A DNA stretch of 64,000 nt from Flavobacterium flabelliforme (GCF_017948675.1 NZ_JAGFBU010000004.1:124001-188000), one strand, 5' to 3'; shown: positions 17,855-29,847, counted from the first letter of the stretch. The notes: a model not told the origin generated them from the letters alone. Program-made: numbers and translations.

Positions 17855-20800
17855 ATGAAAAAAATTATTTTAATCTTTATGATTCTTTTCAGTGCGCAGG
17901 TTTCGCTTGCTCAAATGAAAACAATTAAAGGTTCTGTGACGGACGGAAGTGGTTCGCCATTGCCTGGTGCTAATGTAAATGTACTTGGTGAAAAAAACGG
18001 AACTGTTACTGATCTTGATGGTAGCTTCTCTATTAAAGCAGAGAAAGGAAGGACTTTAGTAATTTCTTACATCGGTTTCGATCAACAAAATGTTGTTGTT
18101 GGAGACGAAGTAATTAAAGTACGATTAAAAGAGTCCTCAGAAAATAAACTTAATGAGGTTGTGGTTACGTCATTGGGAATTAAGAAATCTAAAAAATCCT
18201 TAACCTATTCTGCTCAGGAGGTCAAAGGAGATGAAGTTACCAGAGTTAAAGATGCAAACTTAGTAAATAGTCTGTCCGGAAAAGTGGCAGGTTTAACCGT
18301 AGAGAAAAGTGCTTCTGGAGCAGGTGGTTCTGTAAAAGTTACTATTAGAGGAAATACATCTGCTACAAACAATCAACCGTTGTATGTAATTGATGGAATA
18401 CCAATGTTAAATACCTCTTCGTCTCAAGGGAATCAAGTTTTTGGAGATACAGCTGGTGGAAATAGAGACGGTGGAGATGCCATTTCTATGATGAATCCAG
18501 ATGATATAGAATCTATTACGGTGCTAAAAGGAGCTTCGGCAGCTGCATTATATGGTTCTCAAGGAGCTAATGGTGTAATCTTAGTCACTACCAAAAGAGG
18601 TAAAGAGGGTAAAGTTACAGCTAATTATAATTCAAGTGTATTTGTTGATAATGTAGTTTCTTTACCTGAGTTTCAAACTTCTTATGCTGCAGAAGCTGGT
18701 GCTACTACTTCTTGGGGCGCTGCAAAAAAGTCACCAAATCATGTAAAAGATTTTTATAATACCGGTATGACCTATATTAATTCTGTTTCGATAAACGGTG
18801 GAACAGATAAAATGACAACGAGTCTAACTTATGCCAATACTAAAGTTGATGGTGTTATGCCAACAAATGAGTTTAAGAAAAACAATATTGCGCTACGTCA
18901 AAGTATTAAAATGTTTGATGATAGAGTAACTGTTGACGCGTCTTTGTCTTATGCGGAACAAAAAATTAACAATAAACCAGTAAATGCATTGTATTTTAAT
19001 CCATTAACGGGTGTGTATTTATTTCCAAGAGGGAATGATTTTGATACTTATAAAAACAATTATGAAGTTTTTGATCCAGCAAGAAACTTAATGGTACAAA
19101 ATTGGCCAACGGGTACTAGTGATATTATTCAAAATCCTTTTTGGATTCAAAATAGAAACCGATCTATTGATAAAAATCAGTCTTTAATTTCATCTGCAGC
19201 AATTACTTATAAAGCGAATGATTGGTTAAGTTTTAAAACTAGAGGAGGATATAATAAATTAAATAATTCATTTGACAAAAGAATGTATGCTAGTACAAAT
19301 CTAACCTTATCTGGTGCTAATGGAAGATATATTTATTCTGACAGCGAAAGTTCTCAATTGTATGCCGATTTAATTGCTACTATTTCAACTAAAATCAATG
19401 CTGATTTTTCATTTAATGCTAACATTGGTACGAGTTTAACTAAATCAACAATTAATGATGCAATTACAAGTGATTCCGGTACTACAAAAGGCGGATTAGT
19501 TTATGCTAACTGGTTTAACACAGGTAATTTTGACTCTGCAGGTAAAAATAATCAAATTGTAGGTGCCAAAAAAGAAGTTCAATCGGTATTTGCTAGTGCC
19601 ACTTTTGACTACAAAGAAATTCTTTTTCTGGATGTAACAGGTAGAAACGATTGGTCTTCAACCTTAGTAAATACAGATAATTTAGGTTTCTTTTATCCGT
19701 CAGTAGGTCTTACAGGGATTTTAAGTGAAATGGTTTCATTGCCAGAAACAATTAGTTTTGCAAAATTCAGAGCTTCCTATGCTCAAGTTGGTAATGATGT
19801 TGGTGCTTATTTAACAACTCCTTTAAATACAGTAGGTAACGGAGGTCAACTGGGTATTCCGCAAGTAGGACCGAGTCCAGGATCCTCTTTGAAACCAGAA
19901 AAACAAAACTCTTATGAGTTGGGTACAGAATGGAGATTTTTTAATAACAGATTGGGTTTTGATTTTACATACTACCAAAACGAAACCAAAAATCAATTGA
20001 TACAAGCTCCAGCTCCAATTCCTAACACTACAGGATACGCTAATTATGCTTTTAATGCCGGAAGTATACAAAATAAAGGATTAGAGATTACATTATTTGC
20101 AAAGCCAGTAGTTTTAGATAATTTTTCATGGGATTTAGGTTTAAATTTTGCTTCGAATAAGAATACAGTTTTAGATTTAGGAGCTGGTGCTCAAGGAGCT
20201 GTTAATACTGTTATTCTAACAAATGGTGATCCAAACAGTTATAGATATGTATTAGAAGTTGGTAAACCATTTGGAGAAATACAAGGAAAAAATATTCTAA
20301 GAAATGACAAAGGCCAAATTGTATTAGATGCCGACGGTCGCATTCAAAAAACCGAATTTGTTGATTTAGGAAGTTCTAATCCAGACTTTATGTTAGGTTT
20401 CTCTAACACGTTCAAATACAAAAAAGCATTTTTAAATGTTCTTGTAAATGGAAGATTTGGTGGTCATGTAATGAGTATGACTGAAGCTATGTTAGATTTT
20501 TATGGTGTTTCTAAAGCTTCAGGAGACGCTCGAGATGCAGGTGGTGTTGCAATAAATGCTGTTGATATTAATGGTAACGCAGTAACTACAATGTCAGCTA
20601 AAGAGTATTACAATCAAGTGGGTGACAGAAGTGGTGCTACGGGAGAATATATGTACAAAGGAACCAATATTAAACTAGGAGAAATTTCATTGGGCTATTC
20701 TTTTGATTTTAGTAAAAGCACCATTTTTAATACCGTAAACCTTTCTGTAGTAGGTAAAAATTTATTTTTCTTTTACAAAGATGCCCCGTTCGATCCAAAC

Positions 20801-20896
20801 GTGACATTAAGTACGGGAGAAGGTTTACAAGGAGTGGACATTTTTGGAGCTCCTTCAACAAGAAGTATTGGTGTTAATTTAAATTTAACTTTCTAA
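17855..20896 (+). CDS. SusC/RagA-family TonB-dependent outer-membrane transporter
   Basis: This forms the barrel of a SusCD nutrient importer driven by TonB. The 1013-residue protein has a signal peptide (1-20), a carboxypeptidase-D-like domain (about 24-98, GSVTDGSGSPLPGANV), a TonB-box-like stretch, a plug domain (about 100-250, with YVIDGIPM and VLKGASAAALYGSQGANGVI) and a C-terminal barrel ending in NLTF. The susD gene follows on the same strand after 127 bases. Its location before the GlcNAc-processing genes suggests chito-oligosaccharides or other GlcNAc-containing glycans as cargo. Confidence 0.95.
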   Translation: MKKIILIFMILFSAQVSLAQMKTIKGSVTDGSGSPLPGANVNVLGEKNGTVTDLDGSFSIKAEKGRTLVISYIGFDQQNVVVGDEVIKVRLKESSENKLNEVVVTSLGIKKSKKSLTYSAQEVKGDEVTRVKDANLVNSLSGKVAGLTVEKSASGAGGSVKVTIRGNTSATNNQPLYVIDGIPMLNTSSSQGNQVFGDTAGGNRDGGDAISMMNPDDIESITVLKGASAAALYGSQGANGVILVTTKRGKEGKVTANYNSSVFVDNVVSLPEFQTSYAAEAGATTSWGAAKKSPNHVKDFYNTGMTYINSVSINGGTDKMTTSLTYANTKVDGVMPTNEFKKNNIALRQSIKMFDDRVTVDASLSYAEQKINNKPVNALYFNPLTGVYLFPRGNDFDTYKNNYEVFDPARNLMVQNWPTGTSDIIQNPFWIQNRNRSIDKNQSLISSAAITYKANDWLSFKTRGGYNKLNNSFDKRMYASTNLTLSGANGRYIYSDSESSQLYADLIATISTKINADFSFNANIGTSLTKSTINDAITSDSGTTKGGLVYANWFNTGNFDSAGKNNQIVGAKKEVQSVFASATFDYKEILFLDVTGRNDWSSTLVNTDNLGFFYPSVGLTGILSEMVSLPETISFAKFRASYAQVGNDVGAYLTTPLNTVGNGGQLGIPQVGPSPGSSLKPEKQNSYELGTEWRFFNNRLGFDFTYYQNETKNQLIQAPAPIPNTTGYANYAFNAGSIQNKGLEITLFAKPVVLDNFSWDLGLNFASNKNTVLDLGAGAQGAVNTVILTNGDPNSYRYVLEVGKPFGEIQGKNILRNDKGQIVLDADGRIQKTEFVDLGSSNPDFMLGFSNTFKYKKAFLNVLVNGRFGGHVMSMTEAMLDFYGVSKASGDARDAGGVAINAVDINGNAVTTMSAKEYYNQVGDRSGATGEYMYKGTNIKLGEISLGYSFDFSKSTIFNTVNLSVVGKNLFFFYKDAPFDPNVTLSTGEGLQGVDIFGAPSTRSIGVNLNLTF

Positions 20897-21023
20897 TTCT
20901 ATTAAAGAACTCCGTTTTTTGATTGTAAGATGTTTGTTTTTTCAACTTTAAAATAAATAGCTGAACTCGAAAGAGTTGCTTACAAGTCAACGAAAAGATT
21001 TTAATCAATAAAAAAATCCACAA

Positions 21024-22604
21024 ATGAAAAATAAATTATTAATCTTAGGTACATTCATATCCCTTTCTTTAGGGAGCTGTACAGGTGATTTTGAAAATAT
21101 AAATACTAGCGATTCTAATTTTAGTAATGCACAGTTAGAACAAGATTTTAATCATGTCAAAGGACCGATTAAAAAGATGGAACGTTCCATGTATATTCTT
21201 GTTGCCGATGATTGGCAAGGCGATATTCAGTTCAATTTAAGTGCCGATATATTCTCTGGATATATGGCAACTCAGCATGATTTTGCTGGAAATAGTAATA
21301 ACTCTACTTATGCTCTTACAGATGGTTGGAACCAAGCAGAATGGGTTCAGAAGTATCAAAATGAAATGGTGTATGCTTATAATCTTGAAAAATTAACTAA
21401 AGACAAGTACCCACAATTTTATGCTTGGTCTTTGATTTTGAAAGTCTATGCAATGCATAAAACCACAGATTATTATGGACCAATTGTATATTCTGGTTTT
21501 GGTAATCCTGATGGATCCACTCCTTATGATTCTCAACAAGCTGTTTACAACCAATTTTTTGCGGAATTAAAAACGGCTACAGATATATTGAATGCAAAAG
21601 TAGCTAGTGGTACTACTACATTTTTCCCTGATGCAAATGACAAGACAGATGGAACTACCGCAAAAGGAAGTATTGTAAAATGGATAAAATTTGCTAATTC
21701 ATTGCGTTTGCGTTTGGCAATGCGCATCTCAAATATTGATCCAGCAAAAGCAAAAACAGAAGGTGAAGCGGCTTTAACAGGTTATGGAGTTATTAGTTCT
21801 AATGATGACAATATGCTTTACTTAGCAGATCATCCTGTTGCTACTTTTAGCGGACCGTGGGCTGATATTGCTGCTGGCGGAGCCATAACGTCTATCATGA
21901 ACGGATATAATGATCCAAGAAGAGCCATGTTTTTTAAGACGGCAAAAAATGGTACTTTTCAAGGTATCAGAATGGGATCTTTGGTAAATGATGAATATAG
22001 ATTTTCAAAAGCGGATCAATTTTCTATAATTGGTCCTATTGTTGAAAATGGAATGATACCTTGGTTTTGTGCTGCTGAATCCCACTTCTTGAAATCGGAA
22101 GGAGCTTTAAAAGGTTGGAATGTTGGTGGTACTGCACAGAGTTTTTATGAGTCAGGTATAACAACCTCTTTCGCACAGTTAAGTACTAGTGGAGTTGCTT
22201 CTTACCTAAGTGATGATGTTTCTATGCCAGCTAATTTCTCAGATCCATTAAATGCGGCAAATAATAATGCAGCTCAAAATTTAGTAACTGTTAAATGGTC
22301 TGATGCTGTTTCTAATGAAGTGAAACTACAAAAAATTATTACTCAAAAATGGATTGCAGGTTTCCCTGACGGTCAAGAAGCTTGGGCAGATACTAGAAGA
22401 ACAGGATATCCTAAATTATTTTTACCGGTAAACAATTATTCAGCAGGAAAGATTCCGGTGGGAACTTTTGTGAAAAGATTGAACTTTCCTGTAAATGAGA
22501 AAACATCAAATCCAATGGGATATGCTAAAGGGCTTCAACTTTTAGGTGGTCCAGATAATGGCGGAACTAAACTTTGGTGGGATACAGGTATTAATAAATT
22601 CTAA
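21024..22604 (+). CDS. SusD/RagB-family outer-membrane lipoprotein
   Basis: The 526-residue protein is the surface lid and glycan-binding partner of the preceding SusC. Its lipoprotein signal ends LGSC (Cys18-19 region). Segments typical of the SusD_RagB group include YILVADDWQGDIQ near 57, a TPR-like helical core with KVYAMHKTTDYYGPI near 140, and PWFCAAESHFLKSEGAL near 348. The C-terminal half resembles the SusD-like_2 type. A terminator closes the susCD unit, so the downstream nag genes need another promoter or read-through. Confidence 0.93.
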   Translation: MKNKLLILGTFISLSLGSCTGDFENINTSDSNFSNAQLEQDFNHVKGPIKKMERSMYILVADDWQGDIQFNLSADIFSGYMATQHDFAGNSNNSTYALTDGWNQAEWVQKYQNEMVYAYNLEKLTKDKYPQFYAWSLILKVYAMHKTTDYYGPIVYSGFGNPDGSTPYDSQQAVYNQFFAELKTATDILNAKVASGTTTFFPDANDKTDGTTAKGSIVKWIKFANSLRLRLAMRISNIDPAKAKTEGEAALTGYGVISSNDDNMLYLADHPVATFSGPWADIAAGGAITSIMNGYNDPRRAMFFKTAKNGTFQGIRMGSLVNDEYRFSKADQFSIIGPIVENGMIPWFCAAESHFLKSEGALKGWNVGGTAQSFYESGITTSFAQLSTSGVASYLSDDVSMPANFSDPLNAANNNAAQNLVTVKWSDAVSNEVKLQKIITQKWIAGFPDGQEAWADTRRTGYPKLFLPVNNYSAGKIPVGTFVKRLNFPVNEKTSNPMGYAKGLQLLGGPDNGGTKLWWDTGINKF

Positions 22605-22632
22605 AAAAAGGAAATAAAAAAGGAATAGAATT

Positions 22633-22665
22633 GGCATAAGTATTTCCATGCTTATGCCTTTTTTT
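22633..22665 (+). terminator. terminator after susD
   Basis: GGCATAAG (22633-22640) and CTTATGCC (22651-22658) pair perfectly around a ten-base loop and are followed by seven T. Confidence 0.85.
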
Positions 22666-22993
22666 ATTTTGAAATTACATAAATTTTACAATCCAATTTT
22701 GTTAGAATTATTTGTAAAACCAGCTGTATTTTAATCCTAATAGTCAATTTAAAAACGGAATAGTTTGTATGATTTAGTATAATAACGATACTATACCCAA
22801 TGTGATTATCCAATCTGATAATAAATAAACGTACAAACAAAATAGGCCAGTGCTTCCAGAAGAATAAAGCGGAACTAAAAAATGAAGAGTAGCTTTTTGA
22901 TCGGAATAATTTAGATTAAAACGATTTGAACTCAAGCATCAATTTAGAGCACATTAATTTCAAGAAATGCTAGCCAATTGAAAAAAAATAATA
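22666..22993. other. regulatory gap upstream of the NagB fusion gene
   Basis: About 330 bases without a gene. A short inverted repeat, TAGTAT (22775-22780) and ATACTA (22888-offset copy at 22788-22793), with a seven-base spacer could be an operator. No exact TAnnTTTG element was found. Confidence 0.35.
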
Positions 22994-24931
22994 ATGAAAA
23001 ATACTTTAGAAATTAAATCTGATATAAGTTATAAAAGCGCAGGAAAATTTGAAGACACCAGATTTGAAAAAATTCATAATGAAATCTTCAAAAATTCTAT
23101 TGATGGTTCTCTAATTGTTGCTCAGGAAATAGCGCAATTAATAAGAAATAAACAAGAAAAAAACAAAAAATGTGTTCTTGGTTTAGCTACCGGTTCTTCC
23201 CCGATAAAAGTTTATGAAGAATTAGTACGTATGCACAAAGAGGAAGGACTTAGCTTTACCAATGTTACTACTTTTAATTTGGATGAATACTATCCAATGA
23301 CCAAAGAAAATAGCAAAAGTTATCATTATTTCATGCACCAACATCTCTTTAATCATATTGATATTAATCCTGAGAATATCAATATTCCTGATGGAACAGT
23401 AGCAATAGAAGAGTTAAACCAATATTGTGTGGATTATGAAATGAGGATCAAAAATGCCGGCGGATTAGATTTTCAATTATTAGGAATTGGACGTACGGGT
23501 CACGTTGGATTCAATGAGCCAGGATCTCACATCAATTCAGGCACCCGAATCATTACTTTAGATCATATTACAAGAGTAGATGCTTCTTCTGATTTTAACG
23601 GAATTGATAACGTTCCTAAAAGAGCAATTACAATGGGAGTTTCTACAATTATGAGATCTAAGAGGATTGTACTAATGGCTTGGGGACAAAACAAAGGAGA
23701 AATTATAAAGAGAACAATTCAAGGAAATATTAGCTCGGATATTCCTGCTACATTCTTACAAAATCATACCAATGCGACATTCGTTTTAGACCAATTTGCT
23801 GCTTCCGAGTTAACTCGTTTTAAAACTCCTTGGTTAGTGGGCGAATGCATTTGGACACAAGAATTAAAAAGTAAAGCAATCGTTTGGTTATGCCAGAAAA
23901 CAGAGCAATCTATTTTAAAATTAACAGATAGAGATTACAATAATAACGGTATGTCAGATCTTTTGGCACAGGAAGGTTCCGCTTATGATTTAAACATCAA
24001 TATGTTTAATGTATTGCAACATACCATAACGGGATGGCCAGGAGGAAAACCTAATACAGATGATTCGCACAGACCAGAAAGAGCTACTCCTGCCAAAAAA
24101 AGAATCATCCTTTTTAGTCCACATCCAGATGATGATGTAATTTCTATGGGAGGTACTTTTTCAAAATTAATAAAACAAGGTCATGATGTTCACGTAGTTT
24201 ATCAAACTTCGGGTAACATAGCAGTTACAGATGATGAAGCATTAAAATTTGCTGAGGTTTCGAATGATTTTATTGCAAAAGAAAAAAGTGTTCTCGATTT
24301 TGAGTCGATAATTCATTTTCTTAATAATAAAAAAGAAAATCAAATTGACTCTCTTGAAGTTCGAAAACTAAAGGGATTAATCCGAAGAAGAGAATCCTAT
24401 GCCGCCACAAGATATATTGGTTTAAAAGATGAAAACACCCATTTTTTAGATCTTCCTTTTTATGAAACGGGTCAAATTAAGAAAAATCCATTAGGAAACG
24501 TAGATGTTGCTATTGTCGCAGCTATAATTGCTAAAATTAAGCCCCATCAAGTTTTTGCTGCTGGAGATCTAGCAGATCCACATGGTACACACGAGGTTTG
24601 TTTGAACGCGATTTTTGCTGCAATGAAACAATTAAAATCAGAACTTTACATGAAAGATTGCTGGTTGTGGTTGTACCGTGGCGCTTGGCACGAATGGGAT
24701 TTACACGAAATAGATATGGCTGTTCCTTTGAGTCCAGATGAGGTTTTGCTAAAAAGGCACGCTATTTTATACCATCAATCTCAAAAAGACAGAGTTATGT
24801 TTCAAGGAAATGATTCTCGAGAGTTTTGGGTAAGAGCCGAAGACCGAAATAAAAACACCGCAAAACTGTACGATGATTTAGGGCTTGCTGAATATGAAGC
24901 GATTGAAGCATTTAAGCGTTTTGATTATTAA
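22994..24931 (+). CDS. nagB: glucosamine-6-phosphate deaminase fused to a PIG-L/LmbE-type deacetylase
   Basis: The 645-residue protein joins two domains. Residues about 25-300 resemble NagB, which converts glucosamine-6-phosphate to fructose-6-phosphate and ammonia: GLATGSSP (63-70), NLDEY with D97, and GHVGFNEP with H170 and E175. The position of the E. coli catalytic Asp141 is threonine here (T168). Residues about 369-645 form a PIG-L-family metal-dependent deacetylase with HPDDD (377-381) and DPHGTH (528-533). The fusion suggests consecutive deacetylation and deamination of GlcNAc-6-phosphate, which would explain the lack of a nearby nagA; this is inference. The GH20 gene follows after 27 bases, so the two are co-transcribed. 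Confidence 0.9.
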   Translation: MKNTLEIKSDISYKSAGKFEDTRFEKIHNEIFKNSIDGSLIVAQEIAQLIRNKQEKNKKCVLGLATGSSPIKVYEELVRMHKEEGLSFTNVTTFNLDEYYPMTKENSKSYHYFMHQHLFNHIDINPENINIPDGTVAIEELNQYCVDYEMRIKNAGGLDFQLLGIGRTGHVGFNEPGSHINSGTRIITLDHITRVDASSDFNGIDNVPKRAITMGVSTIMRSKRIVLMAWGQNKGEIIKRTIQGNISSDIPATFLQNHTNATFVLDQFAASELTRFKTPWLVGECIWTQELKSKAIVWLCQKTEQSILKLTDRDYNNNGMSDLLAQEGSAYDLNINMFNVLQHTITGWPGGKPNTDDSHRPERATPAKKRIILFSPHPDDDVISMGGTFSKLIKQGHDVHVVYQTSGNIAVTDDEALKFAEVSNDFIAKEKSVLDFESIIHFLNNKKENQIDSLEVRKLKGLIRRRESYAATRYIGLKDENTHFLDLPFYETGQIKKNPLGNVDVAIVAAIIAKIKPHQVFAAGDLADPHGTHEVCLNAIFAAMKQLKSELYMKDCWLWLYRGAWHEWDLHEIDMAVPLSPDEVLLKRHAILYHQSQKDRVMFQGNDSREFWVRAEDRNKNTAKLYDDLGLAEYEAIEAFKRFDY

Positions 24932-24958
24932 AACAACATTTAATTTAGTTCCTACAAT

Positions 24959-27031
24959 ATGAAATACTCCCTAATCTTACTATTGGTAGCTTTTGTATCG
25001 AATGCTCAAATAAAAAAAGAGCAATTAGATTTGATGCCTTGGCCCAAAAATATAAATTTGACTGATGGTACTTTTACAATTAACAAAAATTTCAAAGTAA
25101 ATATTACAGGCAATCCCAATCCTAGAATTTTTGTTGGTGTAACTCGTTTTTTAAGAAGATTGGATGGAAGAACCGGATTGTTTTTTCAGCAAGATTTTAT
25201 AACCAAAATAAATCAAGAACCTTCGGCAGAATTACAAATAAATTGTGTTCAAAGCGGAAAAATAGAATTATATGAAGATGAAAGTTATCAGTTAGAAATA
25301 CAATCGGATAAGATCATTATTAATGCAACTTCAGATCTTGGTGCACTTCATGGTTTAGAAACATTATTACAACTGTTGCAAAATAATAGTACTTCTTATT
25401 ATTTTCCAACAGTAAAAATTACAGATTTACCAAGATTTACTTGGCGTGGACTTATGATTGATGTTGCAAGACATTTTCAGCCAGTTGATGTAATTAAAAG
25501 AAATTTGGATGCAATGGCAGCCGTAAAAATGAATGTTTTTCACTGGCATTTAACAGACGATCAAGGTTGGAGAATACAGCTAAAAAAACATCCAAAATTA
25601 ACGGAATTGGCATCAGACGGATTGTTTTACACGCAGGAAGAAATCAGAAGTATTGTGAAATATGCCGATGAAAGAGGAATTCTTGTAGTCCCAGAAATTG
25701 ATGTACCAGGACATGCTTCGGCTATCTTGACAGCCTATCCCGAAATGGGAAGTAAAGTTCTTCCTTTTTCTAATGCAAATGCAGAGAAGAAACAAGAATT
25801 GTTGTCCTTATCAAATTATACAATCGAAAGAAATGCAGGTATTTTTAATCCAACATTAGATCCCTCAAATCCTAAAACCTATCAGTTTTTGAGTGAAGTT
25901 TTTGATGAGGTTTGTCCTTTATTTCCTGGCGCTTATTTTCATATTGGTGGAGACGAAAATGAAGGAAAAGATTGGGATTCAAATCCTAAAATCCAGGAAT
26001 TTAAAAAGAAAAATAAATTAGTAACCAATCACGATCTTCAAACCTACTTTACCATGCAGTTAGTTCCGATGCTTAAAAAACATAAAAAACAATTGATGGG
26101 CTGGGAAGAGATCATGACAAAAAATATGTCTAAAAATGCTATTATTCATTCCTGGAAAGGTCCAAATGAAGGAATTCCAGTAGGAGAATCAGTTGCAAAA
26201 GCGGCTAAAAATGGCTATAAAACGGTATTGTCAAACGGATATTATATCGATTTAATGCAGAGTATAAATGATCATTATTTGAATGATCCAATTCCTCAAA
26301 ATAGCAATCTAACACCTGAAGAAAAAGCAAAAATATTAGGTGGAGAGGCGACTATGTGGACAGAACTTGCGACACCATTGACGTTAGATTCTAGAATTTG
26401 GCCAAGAACGGCAGCCATTGCAGAAAGATTATGGTCTAATGCAGACGTAAATGATTTGCAAAGTATGCACAAGAGAATTAAAACAGTATCTTTTAGATTA
26501 GAAGAGCTTGGCATTACGCAACTTAGAAATAAAGAAGTAATTTTAAGAAATATTAGTAACAATCAAGATATAACAGCTGTTCAAAATTTTTCTAATCTGT
26601 GTGAACCATTAAAAATTTATTCCAGAAATGCAGGAGGAACAGAATACCAAACCTATTCACCTCTAACTTTGTTTGCCGATGCTTGTACTCCAGATGCCTC
26701 AGCAGCTTTAGATTTTGATGCCGCCGTTTCTCTTTATTTAGCAGATAAGAATAAGAATAATGCGGTTTTGGTTAGCAGTTTTTTGAAAAAATGGATTCAA
26801 ATCAATAAAGATTTAGCTCAAATAAGTTATAATGCTCCTCTGGTAAAACCTATTTTGCCGTTATCAAAAAGTTTAAGCGATGTATCGGAACAACTTTTGT
26901 TGGTTATGGAGAAGAATCAAGTAGCTAATTCTGATTTATTAAATCAATTGTTAAAACAATGCAATTCTAAAGAGCATGCAGATGTAGAATTAGCGGTTTA
27001 TGCTAGTTTGAAAAAGTTAATAGGTTCGTAG
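24959..27031 (+). CDS. beta-N-acetylhexosaminidase, glycoside hydrolase family 20
   Basis: GH20 enzymes remove terminal GlcNAc or GalNAc from oligosaccharides by substrate-assisted catalysis. The 690-residue protein has a signal peptide (1-16), the N-terminal alpha/beta domain of GH20 (about 25-155), and the catalytic barrel with FHWHLTDDQGWR near 194, PEIDVPGH near 245 and the catalytic pair D332-E333 in HIGGDEN. The C-terminal 160 residues are a helical extension. Secretion to the periplasm fits a role after SusCD import. It is the last gene of the GlcNAc locus and is followed by a terminator. Confidence 0.95.
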   Translation: MKYSLILLLVAFVSNAQIKKEQLDLMPWPKNINLTDGTFTINKNFKVNITGNPNPRIFVGVTRFLRRLDGRTGLFFQQDFITKINQEPSAELQINCVQSGKIELYEDESYQLEIQSDKIIINATSDLGALHGLETLLQLLQNNSTSYYFPTVKITDLPRFTWRGLMIDVARHFQPVDVIKRNLDAMAAVKMNVFHWHLTDDQGWRIQLKKHPKLTELASDGLFYTQEEIRSIVKYADERGILVVPEIDVPGHASAILTAYPEMGSKVLPFSNANAEKKQELLSLSNYTIERNAGIFNPTLDPSNPKTYQFLSEVFDEVCPLFPGAYFHIGGDENEGKDWDSNPKIQEFKKKNKLVTNHDLQTYFTMQLVPMLKKHKKQLMGWEEIMTKNMSKNAIIHSWKGPNEGIPVGESVAKAAKNGYKTVLSNGYYIDLMQSINDHYLNDPIPQNSNLTPEEKAKILGGEATMWTELATPLTLDSRIWPRTAAIAERLWSNADVNDLQSMHKRIKTVSFRLEELGITQLRNKEVILRNISNNQDITAVQNFSNLCEPLKIYSRNAGGTEYQTYSPLTLFADACTPDASAALDFDAAVSLYLADKNKNNAVLVSSFLKKWIQINKDLAQISYNAPLVKPILPLSKSLSDVSEQLLLVMEKNQVANSDLLNQLLKQCNSKEHADVELAVYASLKKLIGS

Positions 27032-27123
27032 AATCTAATAATATTTGACGTATTTGAATTAGTTAGATTTAATTTGGTTTTGGTTTAACTGAAAATTGCC
27101 TTTTTTAATATGTCAATAGGATG

Positions 27124-27149
27124 ACCTGGTATTTTTTATCAGGTTTTTT
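27124..27149 (+). terminator. terminator after the hexosaminidase gene
   Basis: ACCTG (27124-27128) pairs with CAGGT (27140-27144) around an AT-rich loop, and a T run follows. The stem is short. Confidence 0.65.
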
Positions 27150-27181
27150 CTGTTAGTAAAAATACGACGCAATAATTGTTT

Positions 27182-27898
27182 TTATTCTTCTTTTTCCTCT
27201 AAAGTTCTCGCTTTTGTTAATGCTGTAGCTACTAATCCTGCTGGAATTGTAACAATACCCACACCAATTATAAGAACAAAAAAAGTAAATATTTTACCAC
27301 CTAAAGTGATTGGATAAACATCACCATATCCGACTGTAGTTAAGGTTACGATCGACCACCATAAACTATGAAATAAGGAGCTAAACACTTTGGGTTGCGC
27401 TTCGTTTTCAAAAAAGTAAATCCCTGATGATGTTAGAAATACTAAAATTAAGGTAATCATAAAAAATAGCACTAATTCCTCTTTTATGATAGTGAATGCC
27501 CTGCTGAACCTATTTAATGCCTTATTGTATCGAACCAATTTGAAAGCCCTAAATATTCGAAATATTCTAAAAGCTCGTAAAGCTTTTAAGTTGAAAGTGG
27601 CACTTAGATAAAAAGGAAGAATCGATAATATATCTACAATTCCATAAAAACTAAAAATATATTTTAGAGGTTTTTCAGCAACATAAATTCGCAGTAAATA
27701 TTCAATGCTAAAAATCACAATACTGATCAATTCTATAGTTGCAAGTATTTTTTTAGTTTGTAAAGAATTGTCTGGTAAGGTTTCTATAGAAAAAGCGACT
27801 AAAGAAATTAATATTAAGATTTGAATAAAATAGTCAAAAATTCTTCCTATTCTGGTTGTATTGTCTTCGATTATCAAACGTAATTTATTTCTCTTCAT
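27182..27898 (-). CDS. voltage-gated-type potassium channel
   Basis: The 238-residue protein has the six-helix plan of a Kv-like ion transporter: S1-S3 (about 18-100), an S4 segment with repeated arginines every third residue (R108, R111, R114, R117, then K120 and R123), S5 (about 142-160), a pore loop with the potassium selectivity motif TVGYGD at 188-193, and S6. It ends in a short basic/acidic tail without a cytoplasmic RCK domain. An exact TAnnTTTG element (complement of 27958-27965) lies 60 bases upstream. It stands alone. Confidence 0.92.
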   Translation of the reverse strand: MKRNKLRLIIEDNTTRIGRIFDYFIQILILISLVAFSIETLPDNSLQTKKILATIELISIVIFSIEYLLRIYVAEKPLKYIFSFYGIVDILSILPFYLSATFNLKALRAFRIFRIFRAFKLVRYNKALNRFSRAFTIIKEELVLFFMITLILVFLTSSGIYFFENEAQPKVFSSLFHSLWWSIVTLTTVGYGDVYPITLGGKIFTFFVLIIGVGIVTIPAGLVATALTKARTLEEKEE

Positions 27899-27957
27899 TT
27901 TTTTATTCTTTAAAAAGATTCTTTTCCAGCAAACTGTTTTACTAAAAAAATGGAATG

Positions 27958-27965
27958 CAAAGTTA
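27958..27965 (-). promoter_or_regulatory. -7 promoter element for the potassium channel gene
   Basis: The reverse strand reads TAACTTTG, an exact TAnnTTTG match. No clear -33 box was found. Confidence 0.45.
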
Positions 27966-28050
27966 TAAAAAACATTTTATTTGGTTTTTGAACTAGAAAA
28001 CGTGTGGTAAAAAAAGGAGTATTTTAAAATCCAGAAGTACTGATTAGTAA

Positions 28051-29790
<1,740 letters not shown>

Positions 29791-29811
29791 AAAGATACTT
29801 TATAATAAGTC

Positions 29812-29847
29812 AAAAAAAATCTCCTGAATTTCAGGAGATTTTTTTTT
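29812..29847. terminator. bidirectional terminator between the ABC-F and tamL genes
   Basis: AATCTCCTGA (29818-29827) and TCAGGAGATT (29831-29840) pair perfectly around a three-base loop, flanked by an A run and a T run. It serves two convergent genes. Confidence 0.88.
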
